From: Vibrio sinensis | GTDB lineage: Bacteria; Pseudomonadota; Gammaproteobacteria; Enterobacterales; Vibrionaceae | Length of the DNA: 64,000 nt | Direction: 5' to 3' | Assembly (NCBI RefSeq): GCF_003605645.1 | Contig: NZ_QVMU01000006.1 | Location: forward strand, 150,326 to 214,325 | Shown here: piece by piece, positions 1-8,302 of the stretch | Layout of the letters: the number at the start of each line of letters is the position of its first letter | Position numbering within the stretch: the stretch's first letter is position 1 | Notes under the pieces: generated by a model | The model's database searches: none | The model's input: only the letters and a program-made list of their open reading frames with translations | What the model was told of the DNA's origin: nothing | Program-made: the position numbers and the translations under genes

Positions 1-2
1 CC

Positions 3-1013
3 AATCATCGAATTGAAATCGGGATCGTTCCATTAGGCAGTTTTGGCATCACAGTTTTTGGTGGCTTAATGGCAAGCTCTGTTCCAGATACACTGCCCGC
101 TTTCGCTTCTTTTAGCGAGTTTATTGCTGATCGTAGTCTTTGGCCTGTCTTTGTTTATTTGCTGCTGCTAGGAGCCTCTGGGGGCGTTTTTATCGTTCCG
201 CTTTACGCACTAATGCAACAACGTGCGAAAGTCAACGAGCGTGCGCAAGTTATCGCGGCTCTTAATATCTACAATTCACTTTTTATGGTGGGAAGTGCGG
301 TTCTTGGTATTGTCTGCTTATCGCTATTGGGACTAAGCATTCCGCACTTCTTTATGTTGCTCGCTCTGCTCAACTTCTTAGTGACCGCTTATCTTTTCAT
401 GCAAGTTCCCGTGTTTGTCGTGCGCTTTCTTGTTTGGGTGTTAACTCACACCATGTATCGCGTAAAACATAAAAACCTGCATCATTTACCAGAACGAGGC
501 GGCGCACTGATTGTTTGCAACCATGTCAGCTATATGGATGCGCTTTTGCTGAGTGCCGTTTGCCCACGTTTAATTCGTTTTGTTATGCACGAAGAGTACG
601 CCAACATTCCAATTTTAAGGCGTTTTCTTCGACGAGCTGGCGTGATTCCTATTTCTGCAACCCGTCGAGGTTCTATTAGACAAGCCTTTAACGATGTAGA
701 AAAGGCGCTCAACGAGGGGCATATCGTGTGTATCTTTCCAGAGGGGACATTAACTCCTGACGGCGAGATAAGTGAGTTTATGCGCGGCATGGATATTATT
801 TTACGCCGTAGCCCTGTTCCTGTGATTCCAATGGCATTGAAAGGATTGTGGGGCAGCTACTTTAGCCGCTATAAGGGGCAAGCCTGTAAAGGCCTACCAA
901 GCCGATATTGGTCAAAAATCGAAATTGAAGCTGGTGATCCAGTCGACTCCAAACAGGCTACAACGTTGATCATGCAAGAGAAAGTAACTGAACTCAGAGG
1001 CAACTGGAAGTAA
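3..1013 (+). CDS. MFS transporter / 1-acyl-glycerol-3-phosphate acyltransferase fusion, 5' end outside the window
   Basis: The reading frame is already open at base 3, so the first ATG (base 69) is internal and most of the transporter half is missing. What remains is the last hydrophobic segments of a major-facilitator transporter followed by a soluble PlsC-type acyltransferase domain. The acyltransferase motifs are clear: NHVSYMD (the HX4D catalytic motif) near residue 152 counted from base 69, and FPEGT near residue 223. The arrangement resembles the LplT/Aas lysophospholipid import and re-acylation system, with transporter and acyltransferase in one chain. Function is inferred: flipping lysophospholipid inward and re-acylating it at the inner membrane. 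An 11-bp hairpin follows the stop codon. Confidence 0.85.
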   Translation, partial: NHRIEIGIVPLGSFGITVFGGLMASSVPDTLPAFASFSEFIADRSLWPVFVYLLLLGASGGVFIVPLYALMQQRAKVNERAQVIAALNIYNSLFMVGSAVLGIVCLSLLGLSIPHFFMLLALLNFLVTAYLFMQVPVFVVRFLVWVLTHTMYRVKHKNLHHLPERGGALIVCNHVSYMDALLLSAVCPRLIRFVMHEEYANIPILRRFLRRAGVIPISATRRGSIRQAFNDVEKALNEGHIVCIFPEGTLTPDGEISEFMRGMDIILRRSPVPVIPMALKGLWGSYFSRYKGQACKGLPSRYWSKIEIEAGDPVDSKQATTLIMQEKVTELRGNWK

Positions 1014-1025
1014 ACCTTTTGCTAA

Positions 1026-1050
1026 AGCTGTTCAGATTTTCTGAACAGCT
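1026..1050 (+). terminator. Hairpin after the acyltransferase fusion gene
   Basis: The sequence AGCTGTTCAGA is followed by a TTT loop and its exact complement, giving an 11-bp stem 13 bases after the stop codon. There is no T-run behind it, so it may be a weak terminator or an RNA-stabilising stem. Confidence 0.4.
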
Positions 1051-1087
1051 GTTCAACACAATCTGACTGCATACTCAAGGTTGCTAG

Positions 1088-1093
1088 TATAAA
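1088..1093 (+). promoter_or_regulatory. Candidate -10 element for the yeiH-like gene
   Basis: TATAAA lies 32 bases before the ATG at 1126. The best -35 match, CTGACT at 1063-1068, sits 19 bases upstream, which is long. This is therefore a tentative sigma-70 promoter. Confidence 0.3.
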
Positions 1094-1125
1094 ATGGCCC
1101 TCTTTTAAATTTTGAAAGTTCTCGC

Positions 1126-2049
1126 ATGAACATTGCTAAAAAATATTTACCGTTTTGGTTGGCGCTTTTCATTTGTTTGTTCCCATTTATAACGTCACCA
1201 ACTGCTCTCATCATTGGTTTTTTTCTCGCTTCATTTGGGCTAATTCCTAGCAATTACAATTTAGCAAAAATCACAAAAAAACTGCTCGCCTATTCCATTG
1301 TTGGCCTTGGCTTTGGTATCCACTTTGAGCAAGCTCTCGCCGTTACTGGCAGTGGTATTGATTTAATTATTGCGACTATTGTGGGCACACTCGTTATTGG
1401 CTGGTTCTTTGCGCGAGCAATTGGCCTGAATCAACAAACGGGGTATTTAATTGCCTCAGGTACCGCCATCTGCGGCGGAAGTGCGATCGCTGCTGTGGCG
1501 CCAGCAATCAAAGCAGATGATGAGCAAATTGCATTATCTTTAGCCACGGTATTTGTGCTTAATTCAATTGCTCTATTTATCTTTCCTGTTATTGGTCATG
1601 CATTAAACCTTGATCAACACACGTTTGGTACTTGGGCTGCGATTGCAATTCATGACACCTCATCGGTTGTTGGCGCTGCGTCTGCTTATGGTGAAGAAGC
1701 ATTAACGACTGCAACCACACTCAAATTAGCTCGCGCATTGTGGATCATTCCCGTCGCGTTAATCAGCGCATTTATTTTCCGTAATGATTCAAAGAAAATT
1801 ACCATTCCATATTTTATTTTCTTCTACTGCGCAGCAATTTTGGTGAGTGACTGGTTGCCACAATTTGATGACATATATCAGATGATTTTTGCGGCTTCAA
1901 AACGCGCATTGGTGATTTGTCTTTTCTTGATCGGCTGTGCTATTTCAGTGGAAAAACTCAAGGCAGCAGGAGCAAAGCCGTTACTCTTTGGCGTGACTTT
2001 GTGGGTATTGATTTCAACCACATCACTTGCGTGGTTACTACTCAGTTAA
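1126..2049 (+). CDS. YeiH family putative sulfate exporter
   Basis: This 307-residue protein is very hydrophobic, with about ten predicted membrane segments, and belongs to the UPF0324/YeiH family (conserved hypothetical 698). Family marks are the [17 protein letters not shown] stretch near residues 113-129 and the [11 protein letters not shown] stretch near residue 175. Members are inner-membrane proteins called putative sulfate exporters, often beside LysR regulators, but the substrate is not firmly known. No LysR gene is adjacent here. Its length is slightly below the roughly 330-350 residues of E. coli YeiH. A single ATG start is available, and the ribosome-binding site is weak. Confidence 0.85.
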   Translation: MNIAKKYLPFWLALFICLFPFITSPTALIIGFFLASFGLIPSNYNLAKITKKLLAYSIVGLGFGIHFEQALAVTGSGIDLIIATIVGTLVIGWFFARAIGLNQQTGYLIASGTAICGGSAIAAVAPAIKADDEQIALSLATVFVLNSIALFIFPVIGHALNLDQHTFGTWAAIAIHDTSSVVGAASAYGEEALTTATTLKLARALWIIPVALISAFIFRNDSKKITIPYFIFFYCAAILVSDWLPQFDDIYQMIFAASKRALVICLFLIGCAISVEKLKAAGAKPLLFGVTLWVLISTTSLAWLLLS

Positions 2050-2055
2050 TTATGA

Positions 2056-2093
2056 ATTGCGTTAGATTGCGTAGCTAATATTGCGTATTACGT
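2056..2093. repeat. Cluster of four ATTGCGT-like heptamers
   Basis: ATTGCGT begins at 2056, 2066 and 2080, and the near-copy ATTACGT begins at 2087. The cluster starts 7 bases after the yeiH-like stop. It may be a protein-binding cluster or chance repetition; nothing downstream identifies a function. Confidence 0.4.
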
Positions 2094-2173
2094 AGAAAGT
2101 CGGAAAAGTGATGATATCTATCGCTAAGACTTAGCTCTTGAAAGTGGTTTTTTAGCGTTCCGATTTTTGCGGT

Positions 2174-2329
2174 TTACGTTTTTTGAAGACCGCGCTCTTG
2201 TCGATAGAGTAAAACCAACACGATCAACAAAACAAAGGCGGTAAACTCAGCGACAGAGCGCCAAAGCCCATCATTGAGAATTGCGATAATGATTTGGACG
2301 ACTATCGCAGCAATCAGTGCTATTTTCAT
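2174..2329 (-). CDS. Small hydrophobic protein, 51 aa, downstream of menE
   Basis: An ATG at 2329 opens a 51-codon frame ending in TAA at 2174. The peptide begins MKIALIAAIVVQIIIAIL, has a short polar turn (NDGLWRS), a second hydrophobic stretch (AFVLLIVLVLLY), and a charged tail RQERGLQKT. This is the pattern of a two-segment inner-membrane hairpin with its charged end outside the bilayer. The frame starts 77 bases after the menE stop on the same strand, so it could be the last gene of the men operon. Its ribosome-binding site is poor (GGA only), and a 14-bp stem ends 8 bases before the ATG. I do not recognise the family. Hydrophobic organisation supports a real gene; conservation is untested. 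Confidence 0.55.
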   Translation of the reverse strand: MKIALIAAIVVQIIIAILNDGLWRSVAEFTAFVLLIVLVLLYRQERGLQKT

Positions 2330-2337
2330 TTTTATAT

Positions 2338-2383
2338 CCATATAACGCCAAATACATAGTCATTATGCATTGGCGTTATATGG
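2338..2383 (-). promoter_or_regulatory. 14-bp stem-loop between menE and the 51-aa ORF
   Basis: CCATATAACGCCAA (2338-2351) is matched by its exact complement at 2370-2383 around an 18-base loop. On the minus strand it lies between the menE stop and the small ORF start and has no U-run, only AUAUAAAA before the ATG. It could be an RNA-processing or stabilising stem, or could hide the small ORF's initiation region. Confidence 0.5.
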
Positions 2384-2405
2384 TGAAAAAGACTATTTTG
2401 ATCTA

Positions 2406-3797
2406 TCAAATAACCTGATAGTTGGTTGACTGTTTGAGCCACTCTTTTGCAGCGTGTCGAGAAAGTTTAATACCACTACCTAATAGAGTACTAGGCATAG
2501 CGATGAACACGTCTGGAACTTTAAAGCGAACTAGGCGGTTTGAAAGCCATTGGGCTAATGCAAGATCTTCTAAATCTGAAGTCGATTGCACTAAAGCGAG
2601 GGGACGCGCACCATAACGTTCATCTGCTATTGGGATCACCAAACTCTGTATCACCGCGGTATGTTGATTCAATGCCCGTTCAATCTCTTCACAATGTATA
2701 TTCTCACCGCCAGAAATGAACTGATTGTCTGCTCGCCCAATGATCTGCAACTCACCCTCAATCCACTGCCCAAGATCTTTACTATCAAACCAACCTGATT
2801 GATCACACAATGGTGTAATTTGACCTTGGTAAAGGTAGCCTTTCGCTAACGTTTCACCTGCAATATAGATACGTTGATCGACGAGTTTAATCTCGCGATT
2901 GGCCAATAGTCGCCCAGCACTTTCAAGACTATTAATCCGTTTGGCCGTGACGGTTGAAGCCGCTTCTGTCATTCCATATCCAAGCCAAGTTTCAATGCCC
3001 CGATCCGTCGCGGCTTGTGCCAGTGAAAGTGGAATATGGCTTCCACCAAGTAATACGCGTTTAAGATCTAACGCTTGCTTGGTTTCAAGTAAACGTGACA
3101 GCTGTGTCGCGACTAACGAAGCATGTGTGACATTGTGGACATCTTGACTTAGCTCCCCAGTCCCAACTTTTAAAGCAGCCCCACTCCATAGCCAGCGATA
3201 GATAATCGCTAAACCAGAAACATGATACATAGGCAAACTTAGGAGCCAACAATCATCTGCTTGATAAACAAACTGCTGCAATAAGCCATCGGCGGAAGCA
3301 AAATGCTGTTGAGAGGTATGTGCCACAGCTTTTGGCGTTCCTGTCGAACCTGAGGTAAAAATAACGGATGCTAATTGTTGAGCATGATAATGCGAGACAA
3401 GATTCGATGCTTGATACTCAGTACGGTCAAAGTGCAAATTTGCCAAATCTGATAGATTTTGCTCTTCAGATACCAACCAAACAAACGTCTTTTCATCTGA
3501 GCGGTATAGCGTTTCAAGCTTATCCAACAGTTGCTGTTTAGGTTGAGGCATCGTCAAAGCGCAAGTCACGCCTATTTCTAAGCATGCTAAATACATCAGC
3601 ACTAACTCAGGGCTATTTTTTCCCACACACGTGATGATATTGCCAGAAACAACACCTTGCTGTAGTAACCCTAAAGCAACTTGATTGACTGAGTCACGTA
3701 ACTCTTCCCAAGTAAAATTACGTTCAGGAGTTCGCAGCGCAATAGCAAATGGGCGCAAATGCGCCCATTGATTCAATGGTGATTTAGACCGATTCAT
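2406..3797 (-). CDS. menE: o-Succinylbenzoate-CoA ligase
   Basis: MenE activates o-succinylbenzoate with ATP and coenzyme A in menaquinone synthesis. The protein is a member of the acyl-adenylating superfamily: the phosphate-binding loop FTSGSTGTPKAV lies near residue 147, GYGMTEA marks the adenine-binding region, and the C-terminal hinge reads GRADNQFISGGENI. I place the start at ATG 3797, which overlaps the menC stop by one base (TAATG) and suggests translational coupling. A TTG at 3809 would add four residues and has no better support. Length from the ATG is 463 residues, typical of the family. It is the last enzyme gene of the men operon. Confidence 0.95.
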   Translation of the reverse strand: MNRSKSPLNQWAHLRPFAIALRTPERNFTWEELRDSVNQVALGLLQQGVVSGNIITCVGKNSPELVLMYLACLEIGVTCALTMPQPKQQLLDKLETLYRSDEKTFVWLVSEEQNLSDLANLHFDRTEYQASNLVSHYHAQQLASVIFTSGSTGTPKAVAHTSQQHFASADGLLQQFVYQADDCWLLSLPMYHVSGLAIIYRWLWSGAALKVGTGELSQDVHNVTHASLVATQLSRLLETKQALDLKRVLLGGSHIPLSLAQAATDRGIETWLGYGMTEAASTVTAKRINSLESAGRLLANREIKLVDQRIYIAGETLAKGYLYQGQITPLCDQSGWFDSKDLGQWIEGELQIIGRADNQFISGGENIHCEEIERALNQHTAVIQSLVIPIADERYGARPLALVQSTSDLEDLALAQWLSNRLVRFKVPDVFIAMPSTLLGSGIKLSRHAAKEWLKQSTNYQVI

Positions 3798-4783
3798 TAG
3801 GCTTGCCAAATCAACGCCTGATCAGACAATTTTGCAATCGGTAGCTCACACCCCGGCCAAGGCACTTCTAGCTGCTGAGTAAACAGCCCGATAGTATCCA
3901 GCCCTGGTACTTCGTCGGGAAGTTGCCAATGCGCAAGTCGAGCCAATTGCGTTAAACCTAAGCTTGATTCAAGACTTGAGCTGAAAATTGCTTTAATTCC
4001 TAATGCTTTGGCTTTATCAATCAAAGCGCAGCAACGCTCAACAGACCCAATGAGCGTCGGCTTAATAATAATCGCTTTAACACCATTAAAATCGTCCAAC
4101 TTAAAGTCTGGTTTACGAATGGCATGTTGTAGTGTTTCATCCCAAGCAATTGCAATACCGGTATCGATAGCAAAAGAAAAACTATCGCCGGGTGCTTGGC
4201 ATGGCTCTTCAATAAAACAAATGCGATGACGACGTGATGGGGCAACGTATTGTGCAAACTTACGTGCTTTTTCTGGCGTCCAAGCTCGGTTTGCATCTAA
4301 ACGTAAGTGAAGATCTGGGATGGACTCTAAAAAGAGGTTCACCAACATACCGTCACGAATAGGTTCATACAGACCCACTTTGACCTTGGCAATCTTTAAC
4401 CCCTGCATCTTATCCAGTTTAGGAATAAGTTCATCTGGATCACCAGAGCAAAGTGGTGCAGCTTGGTAAATACCCTCTTGTGGTAAGCCTTGCTGTAACT
4501 CTAAATTCGCCATCGACAAGCCAAATGCCACTGATGGGTATAACTCATCATAATTAAGTGTGGCACCACATTGCCAAAGGGCGAGTTGCTCCACTAATTG
4601 AGAGAAAGCTTCTTCCCCACTTTCCAGGCTAAAGCCGGGCAATGGTGCAACTTCACCACGTCCGATTTGACCATTCTCACTCAATTCAATGATAAAGCCT
4701 TCACGTTCTTTCAAGCGCTCATCACGCAATATCACGCCACTATCCATCGGTAGCGAATAACGATAAAGCTTGACTGATTTCAT
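3797..4783 (-). CDS. menC: o-Succinylbenzoate synthase
   Basis: MenC dehydrates the cyclohexadiene intermediate (SHCHC) to o-succinylbenzoate. It is an enolase-superfamily protein: the expected catalytic pieces are visible as the KVKVG strand, the metal ligands in RLDANRAW, FIEEPC and AWDETL, and the second lysine in IIIKPTLIGS. Its 328 residues match the usual size. An AGGGAA ribosome-binding site precedes the ATG. The 139-base gap to menB upstream is the largest within the operon and holds a CATCACTG inverted repeat (4848-4855 and 4883-4890), so a secondary promoter or processing site there is possible. Confidence 0.96.
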   Translation of the reverse strand: MKSVKLYRYSLPMDSGVILRDERLKEREGFIIELSENGQIGRGEVAPLPGFSLESGEEAFSQLVEQLALWQCGATLNYDELYPSVAFGLSMANLELQQGLPQEGIYQAAPLCSGDPDELIPKLDKMQGLKIAKVKVGLYEPIRDGMLVNLFLESIPDLHLRLDANRAWTPEKARKFAQYVAPSRRHRICFIEEPCQAPGDSFSFAIDTGIAIAWDETLQHAIRKPDFKLDDFNGVKAIIIKPTLIGSVERCCALIDKAKALGIKAIFSSSLESSLGLTQLARLAHWQLPDEVPGLDTIGLFTQQLEVPWPGCELPIAKLSDQALIWQA

Positions 4784-4922
4784 AAAGAGTTCCCTACGCC
4801 AATTGTTTTATTGTGATTATTGTTGTTCACTTGCTGAATACGAAAAACATCACTGACACCCGTTTTACTTAACGTGCAGCACCAGTGATGATCATTCATA
4901 CGTTCGTTAATCAGCGCAAGTT

Positions 4923-5789
4923 CTATGGGTTACGTGGAAATTTGTTAAAGTCTGGACGACGTTTTTCATTAAAGGCATTACGGCCTTCCTGACCCTCTTC
5001 CGTCATGTAGAACATCATTGTTGCATTACCAGCAAGTTCTTGTAGGCCCGCTTGACCATCACAGTCAGCGTTCAGTGCTGCTTTCAAACAACGCAATGCC
5101 ATTGGGCTGTGTTGTAGTGTTTCACGACACCAGCGAACGGTTTCTTTTTCTAAGTCTTCAAGAGGTACAACAGTATTCACTAGCCCCATATCTAGAGCTT
5201 CTTGAGCATCGTAGAAGCGGCAAAGGAACCAGATTTCACGTGCTTTTTTCTGGCCTACGATACGAGCCATGTAGGACGCACCCCAACCACCATCAAATGA
5301 ACCCACTTTTGGTCCAGTTTGACCGAATTGAGCATTTTCTGCTGCAATAGTTAAGTCACACATCATATGTAATACATGACCACCGCCCACAGCCCAGCCT
5401 GCAACAGCTGCAATCACTGGTTTTGGACAAGTACGAATTTGACGTTGGAAATCTAATACGTTCAAGTGGTGAGTACCTGAATCATCTTGATAGCCGCCGT
5501 AGTCGCCACGAATCTTCTGGTCACCACCAGAACAGAACGCTTTCTCACCTAGACCAGTAAGAATAATAACGCCAACACCTTCATCATAACGAGCATCTGC
5601 TAACGCATTGATCATTTCTTTCACAGTTTGTGGACGAAATGCATTGTGCACTTGAGGGCGCGCAATAGTGATTTTTGCAATACCTTCTTCCGATTTGTGG
5701 TACTGAATATCTTCATAATCAGCACTACAATCAATCCAAGTAGCGGGTGCGTAAAGTTCTTGTTCTGAAATACCGACTGTCTTTGCCAT
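4923..5789 (-). CDS. menB: 1,4-Dihydroxy-2-naphthoyl-CoA synthase
   Basis: MenB performs the ring-closing Dieckmann-type condensation of o-succinylbenzoyl-CoA. It is a crotonase-fold enzyme of 288 residues, close to the E. coli length of 285. Diagnostic stretches are [11 protein letters not shown], the oxyanion-hole region [28 protein letters not shown], and the [15 protein letters not shown] segment that distinguishes MenB from ordinary enoyl-CoA hydratases. It sits 17 bases downstream of menH, consistent with one transcript. No unusual residues were noticed. Confidence 0.97.
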   Translation of the reverse strand: MAKTVGISEQELYAPATWIDCSADYEDIQYHKSEEGIAKITIARPQVHNAFRPQTVKEMINALADARYDEGVGVIILTGLGEKAFCSGGDQKIRGDYGGYQDDSGTHHLNVLDFQRQIRTCPKPVIAAVAGWAVGGGHVLHMMCDLTIAAENAQFGQTGPKVGSFDGGWGASYMARIVGQKKAREIWFLCRFYDAQEALDMGLVNTVVPLEDLEKETVRWCRETLQHSPMALRCLKAALNADCDGQAGLQELAGNATMMFYMTEEGQEGRNAFNEKRRPDFNKFPRNP

Positions 5790-5806
5790 GGTGATTCCTG
5801 TTGGTT

Positions 5807-6601
5807 CTATGATTGCTCACCAAAGTGAGTCTGAAATTGATTTTTTATAATGTTAGCAAATGCGAGCGGTTGTTCATGATGAACATTGTGCCCTGCATTG
5901 GCTACTTGGCTATAAGACAAACCACTTCGCTTTGCCATCTGGCGAAATTTTTCGTCTTGTGCGCCAAAAACATAATGCGTTTTGCTCCCTTTCTCGAGCA
6001 TCGCTTCTAACAAATATTCTTGCTTGGCTAGCGATGTCGCAAGTAGCATTCGCCCAACTGAGGCGCCTAGATTAGCACTACGCTTGGTAGTTAAGGTTTG
6101 TCTTTGCTCATGGTTTAGTGAAGAAAAAACAGATTGCTGATACCAATCGCTTAAGACGTGCTCAATTGGCTCTGAAGTGAATCGCTTTGCCCACGCTTGA
6201 TCATTTTGATAGCGCTTTTTTCTGTCCAATTCGCTCGACAATCCAAAGTTCCCACCCTCCACGATTAAGTATTGAATGTTTAATGAGGGGAAATAATTAA
6301 GTGCAATACCTGACATCGCAATACGCCCCCCCATTGAATAACCCACTAACAGGATAGGCGTATCTGAATTAATATGTTGTAGTAATGTCTCTTCGATGCG
6401 CTTACAACACGATAAAAAATCGCTGCAATCTATCTGTCGACTCTGACCGTGCCCTGGCAAATCAATGGTAATACATGGCGTACCCTTTAAGTTTTGGATA
6501 CAACCGAGCCAATCCTCACCACTGCCCAACAAACCGTGTAAAAACACCACTACAGGTTGATACTGAGTTGACTGAGCGTGGTAAGAACGACTATAGAGCA
6601 T
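5807..6601 (-). CDS. menH: 2-Succinyl-6-hydroxy-2,4-cyclohexadiene-1-carboxylate (SHCHC) synthase
   Basis: MenH removes pyruvate from SEPHCHC to form SHCHC. The 264-residue protein is an alpha/beta hydrolase: the oxyanion-hole motif [12 protein letters not shown] is near residue 20, the nucleophile elbow is GYSMGG, and the C-terminal histidine lies in [11 protein letters not shown]. The start codon overlaps the end of menD by 11 bases, indicating coupled translation. Generic esterase activity would be the alternative reading, but position between menD and menB fixes the assignment. Confidence 0.94.
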   Translation of the reverse strand: MLYSRSYHAQSTQYQPVVVFLHGLLGSGEDWLGCIQNLKGTPCITIDLPGHGQSRQIDCSDFLSCCKRIEETLLQHINSDTPILLVGYSMGGRIAMSGIALNYFPSLNIQYLIVEGGNFGLSSELDRKKRYQNDQAWAKRFTSEPIEHVLSDWYQQSVFSSLNHEQRQTLTTKRSANLGASVGRMLLATSLAKQEYLLEAMLEKGSKTHYVFGAQDEKFRQMAKRSGLSYSQVANAGHNVHHEQPLAFANIIKNQFQTHFGEQS

Positions 6602-8300
6602 GGAGTTTTTGTACCAAAGCTTTTAACTGTTGAGAAGCTTGTTCTGGTGGGGTTTGAACTTCTATCACCAACGCACCACTGCCCGATGTAAAATGTTGTT
6701 CAATGCAATCAACATAGTCAGAGATAGACAGTGGTTTGGTATAACTCAATTGGAATTGCTTAGCAGCATGCTCAAAATCAAACCCATGCGGCATTTGATA
6801 TAAGGCTTGCTTTTGCTCTGCTGGGACCGGTAATAAATCAAATATTGCGCCGCCATCATTGTTGGTCACAATCACCACCACTGGAGTTTTGATATGAGTG
6901 AGCAACGCTAGTGAGTTCACATCATATAAAAGTGATGTATCACCAATATAAATCGCCGTCGCTTGTTGTTTCGCTTGAATAACACCGCTTGCGGTCGCAA
7001 TCAAACCATCAATGCCTGAAGCACCCCGATTGCTATACACTTCACGTCCATCCCAAGTACCAAACATATCCAATAAACGGACGAATAAGCTGTTTCCAAC
7101 AAACACCTGAACATCGCTTGGCAGTGTATCGGTTAGTGTCGCTAATGCAATTTCACTCAGTGAATGCTGACTCTGCTGATGAATCAATGTTCGCATTGGT
7201 GCTAGTTGTTTCTGCAATGGTTCAGCCCAGCCAGTCATAGCAGAAGTTAAGTTCAAACCAAGACCTTGCGCTACCCATTCTGAAATCACAGCAACATGGT
7301 GATTCTGAGGTAGATGATCTTGGTTATTACGGTCTCGACTTGGCGCAACGTAATGATAATCCACGTCGCCTTTCTCTACTTGAGATTGAATCCATTGATT
7401 TAGACGCTTAGAGACGATCCGAGAGCCCAATTGAATAACCAACTCACACTGGTCAAATTGCTGACGGTACGATTCATTTTGCAGCCATACGTCATAATAC
7501 GCCCAATCACTGCTCACTCCCGATTGCGGATCGCACAATATTGGCCAACCTAGCTGCGTAGCTAGTTGCAACGCTAATCGAGCGTCTTCAAGAGTGACAC
7601 TACCTAAAAGAATCGCACCGCGCTTCGAACAATCTACATCGCTAAGATCAATCGCCAATGTTGGCATTGTTTGGCGACTATAAATTTTATCTTGTTGCCA
7701 CCATGGATTTACCGCATCAATATACGATTGATAAATGACTTTACTTTCACCGCTATACAGCGGCTCGGGAAATGGGCAATTAATATGAATAGCACAACCA
7801 TTAACCCGCTGTTGATGCATCACATGATCGATAGAAGTGAGTAACCACTTTAACGGTACATCCAGTGATGGACTCGGTAGGTCTAAGTTCGCGGTCACAT
7901 GATGCGAAAAAATACCTTGTTGTAAAATAGCTTGGTTCGCGCCACAACTGAGTAACTCAACAGGACGATCCGCAGTCAATACAACCAACCGCTCGCCAGT
8001 TAATTTAGCTTCAGCAATGGCAGGTAACAGGTTTGCAACCGCCGTTCCCGATGTAACGACAATCGCCACCGGTTTTTGACTCGCTTTCGCCAACCCCAAT
8101 GCTAAGAAACCTAATCCTCGCTCATCAAAGTGGGTATGCATGGTCAAATTGATATTGGCATCGGCTTCTAAAGTCAAAGGCGTAGAACGAGACCCCGGAG
8201 CAATACAGATATCACTCACACCAAAACGGGTCAGCTCTTCTAATATGACTTGGCTCCAGATTCGATTCACGACTGCATGATTCACCGCAACATGATTCAT
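6591..8300 (-). CDS. menD: SEPHCHC synthase (2-oxoglutarate decarboxylase, thiamine diphosphate enzyme)
   Basis: MenD joins isochorismate and 2-oxoglutarate, with loss of CO2, to give SEPHCHC, the first committed menaquinone intermediate. The 569-residue chain has the thiamine-diphosphate enzyme layout: an N-terminal pyrimidine-binding domain containing CIAPGSRSTPLTL and HFDERGLGFLALGLAKAS, a central domain, and a C-terminal diphosphate-binding domain with GDTSLLYDVNSL and TNNDGGAIFDLLP. Start choice: the menF stop, a GTG at 8303 and an ATG at 8300 are packed together. I report the ATG, though the GTG is better spaced from the AGGAG upstream. Coupling to menF is likely either way. Confidence 0.96.
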   Translation of the reverse strand: MNHVAVNHAVVNRIWSQVILEELTRFGVSDICIAPGSRSTPLTLEADANINLTMHTHFDERGLGFLALGLAKASQKPVAIVVTSGTAVANLLPAIAEAKLTGERLVVLTADRPVELLSCGANQAILQQGIFSHHVTANLDLPSPSLDVPLKWLLTSIDHVMHQQRVNGCAIHINCPFPEPLYSGESKVIYQSYIDAVNPWWQQDKIYSRQTMPTLAIDLSDVDCSKRGAILLGSVTLEDARLALQLATQLGWPILCDPQSGVSSDWAYYDVWLQNESYRQQFDQCELVIQLGSRIVSKRLNQWIQSQVEKGDVDYHYVAPSRDRNNQDHLPQNHHVAVISEWVAQGLGLNLTSAMTGWAEPLQKQLAPMRTLIHQQSQHSLSEIALATLTDTLPSDVQVFVGNSLFVRLLDMFGTWDGREVYSNRGASGIDGLIATASGVIQAKQQATAIYIGDTSLLYDVNSLALLTHIKTPVVVIVTNNDGGAIFDLLPVPAEQKQALYQMPHGFDFEHAAKQFQLSYTKPLSISDYVDCIEQHFTSGSGALVIEVQTPPEQASQQLKALVQKLHAL

Positions 8301-8302
8301 CA

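Noticed and set aside
1028..1048. CTGTTCAG...CTGAACAG considered as a LexA box
   Set aside because: The CTGT and ACAG half-sites are 13 bases apart instead of 8; it is better read as an RNA hairpin.
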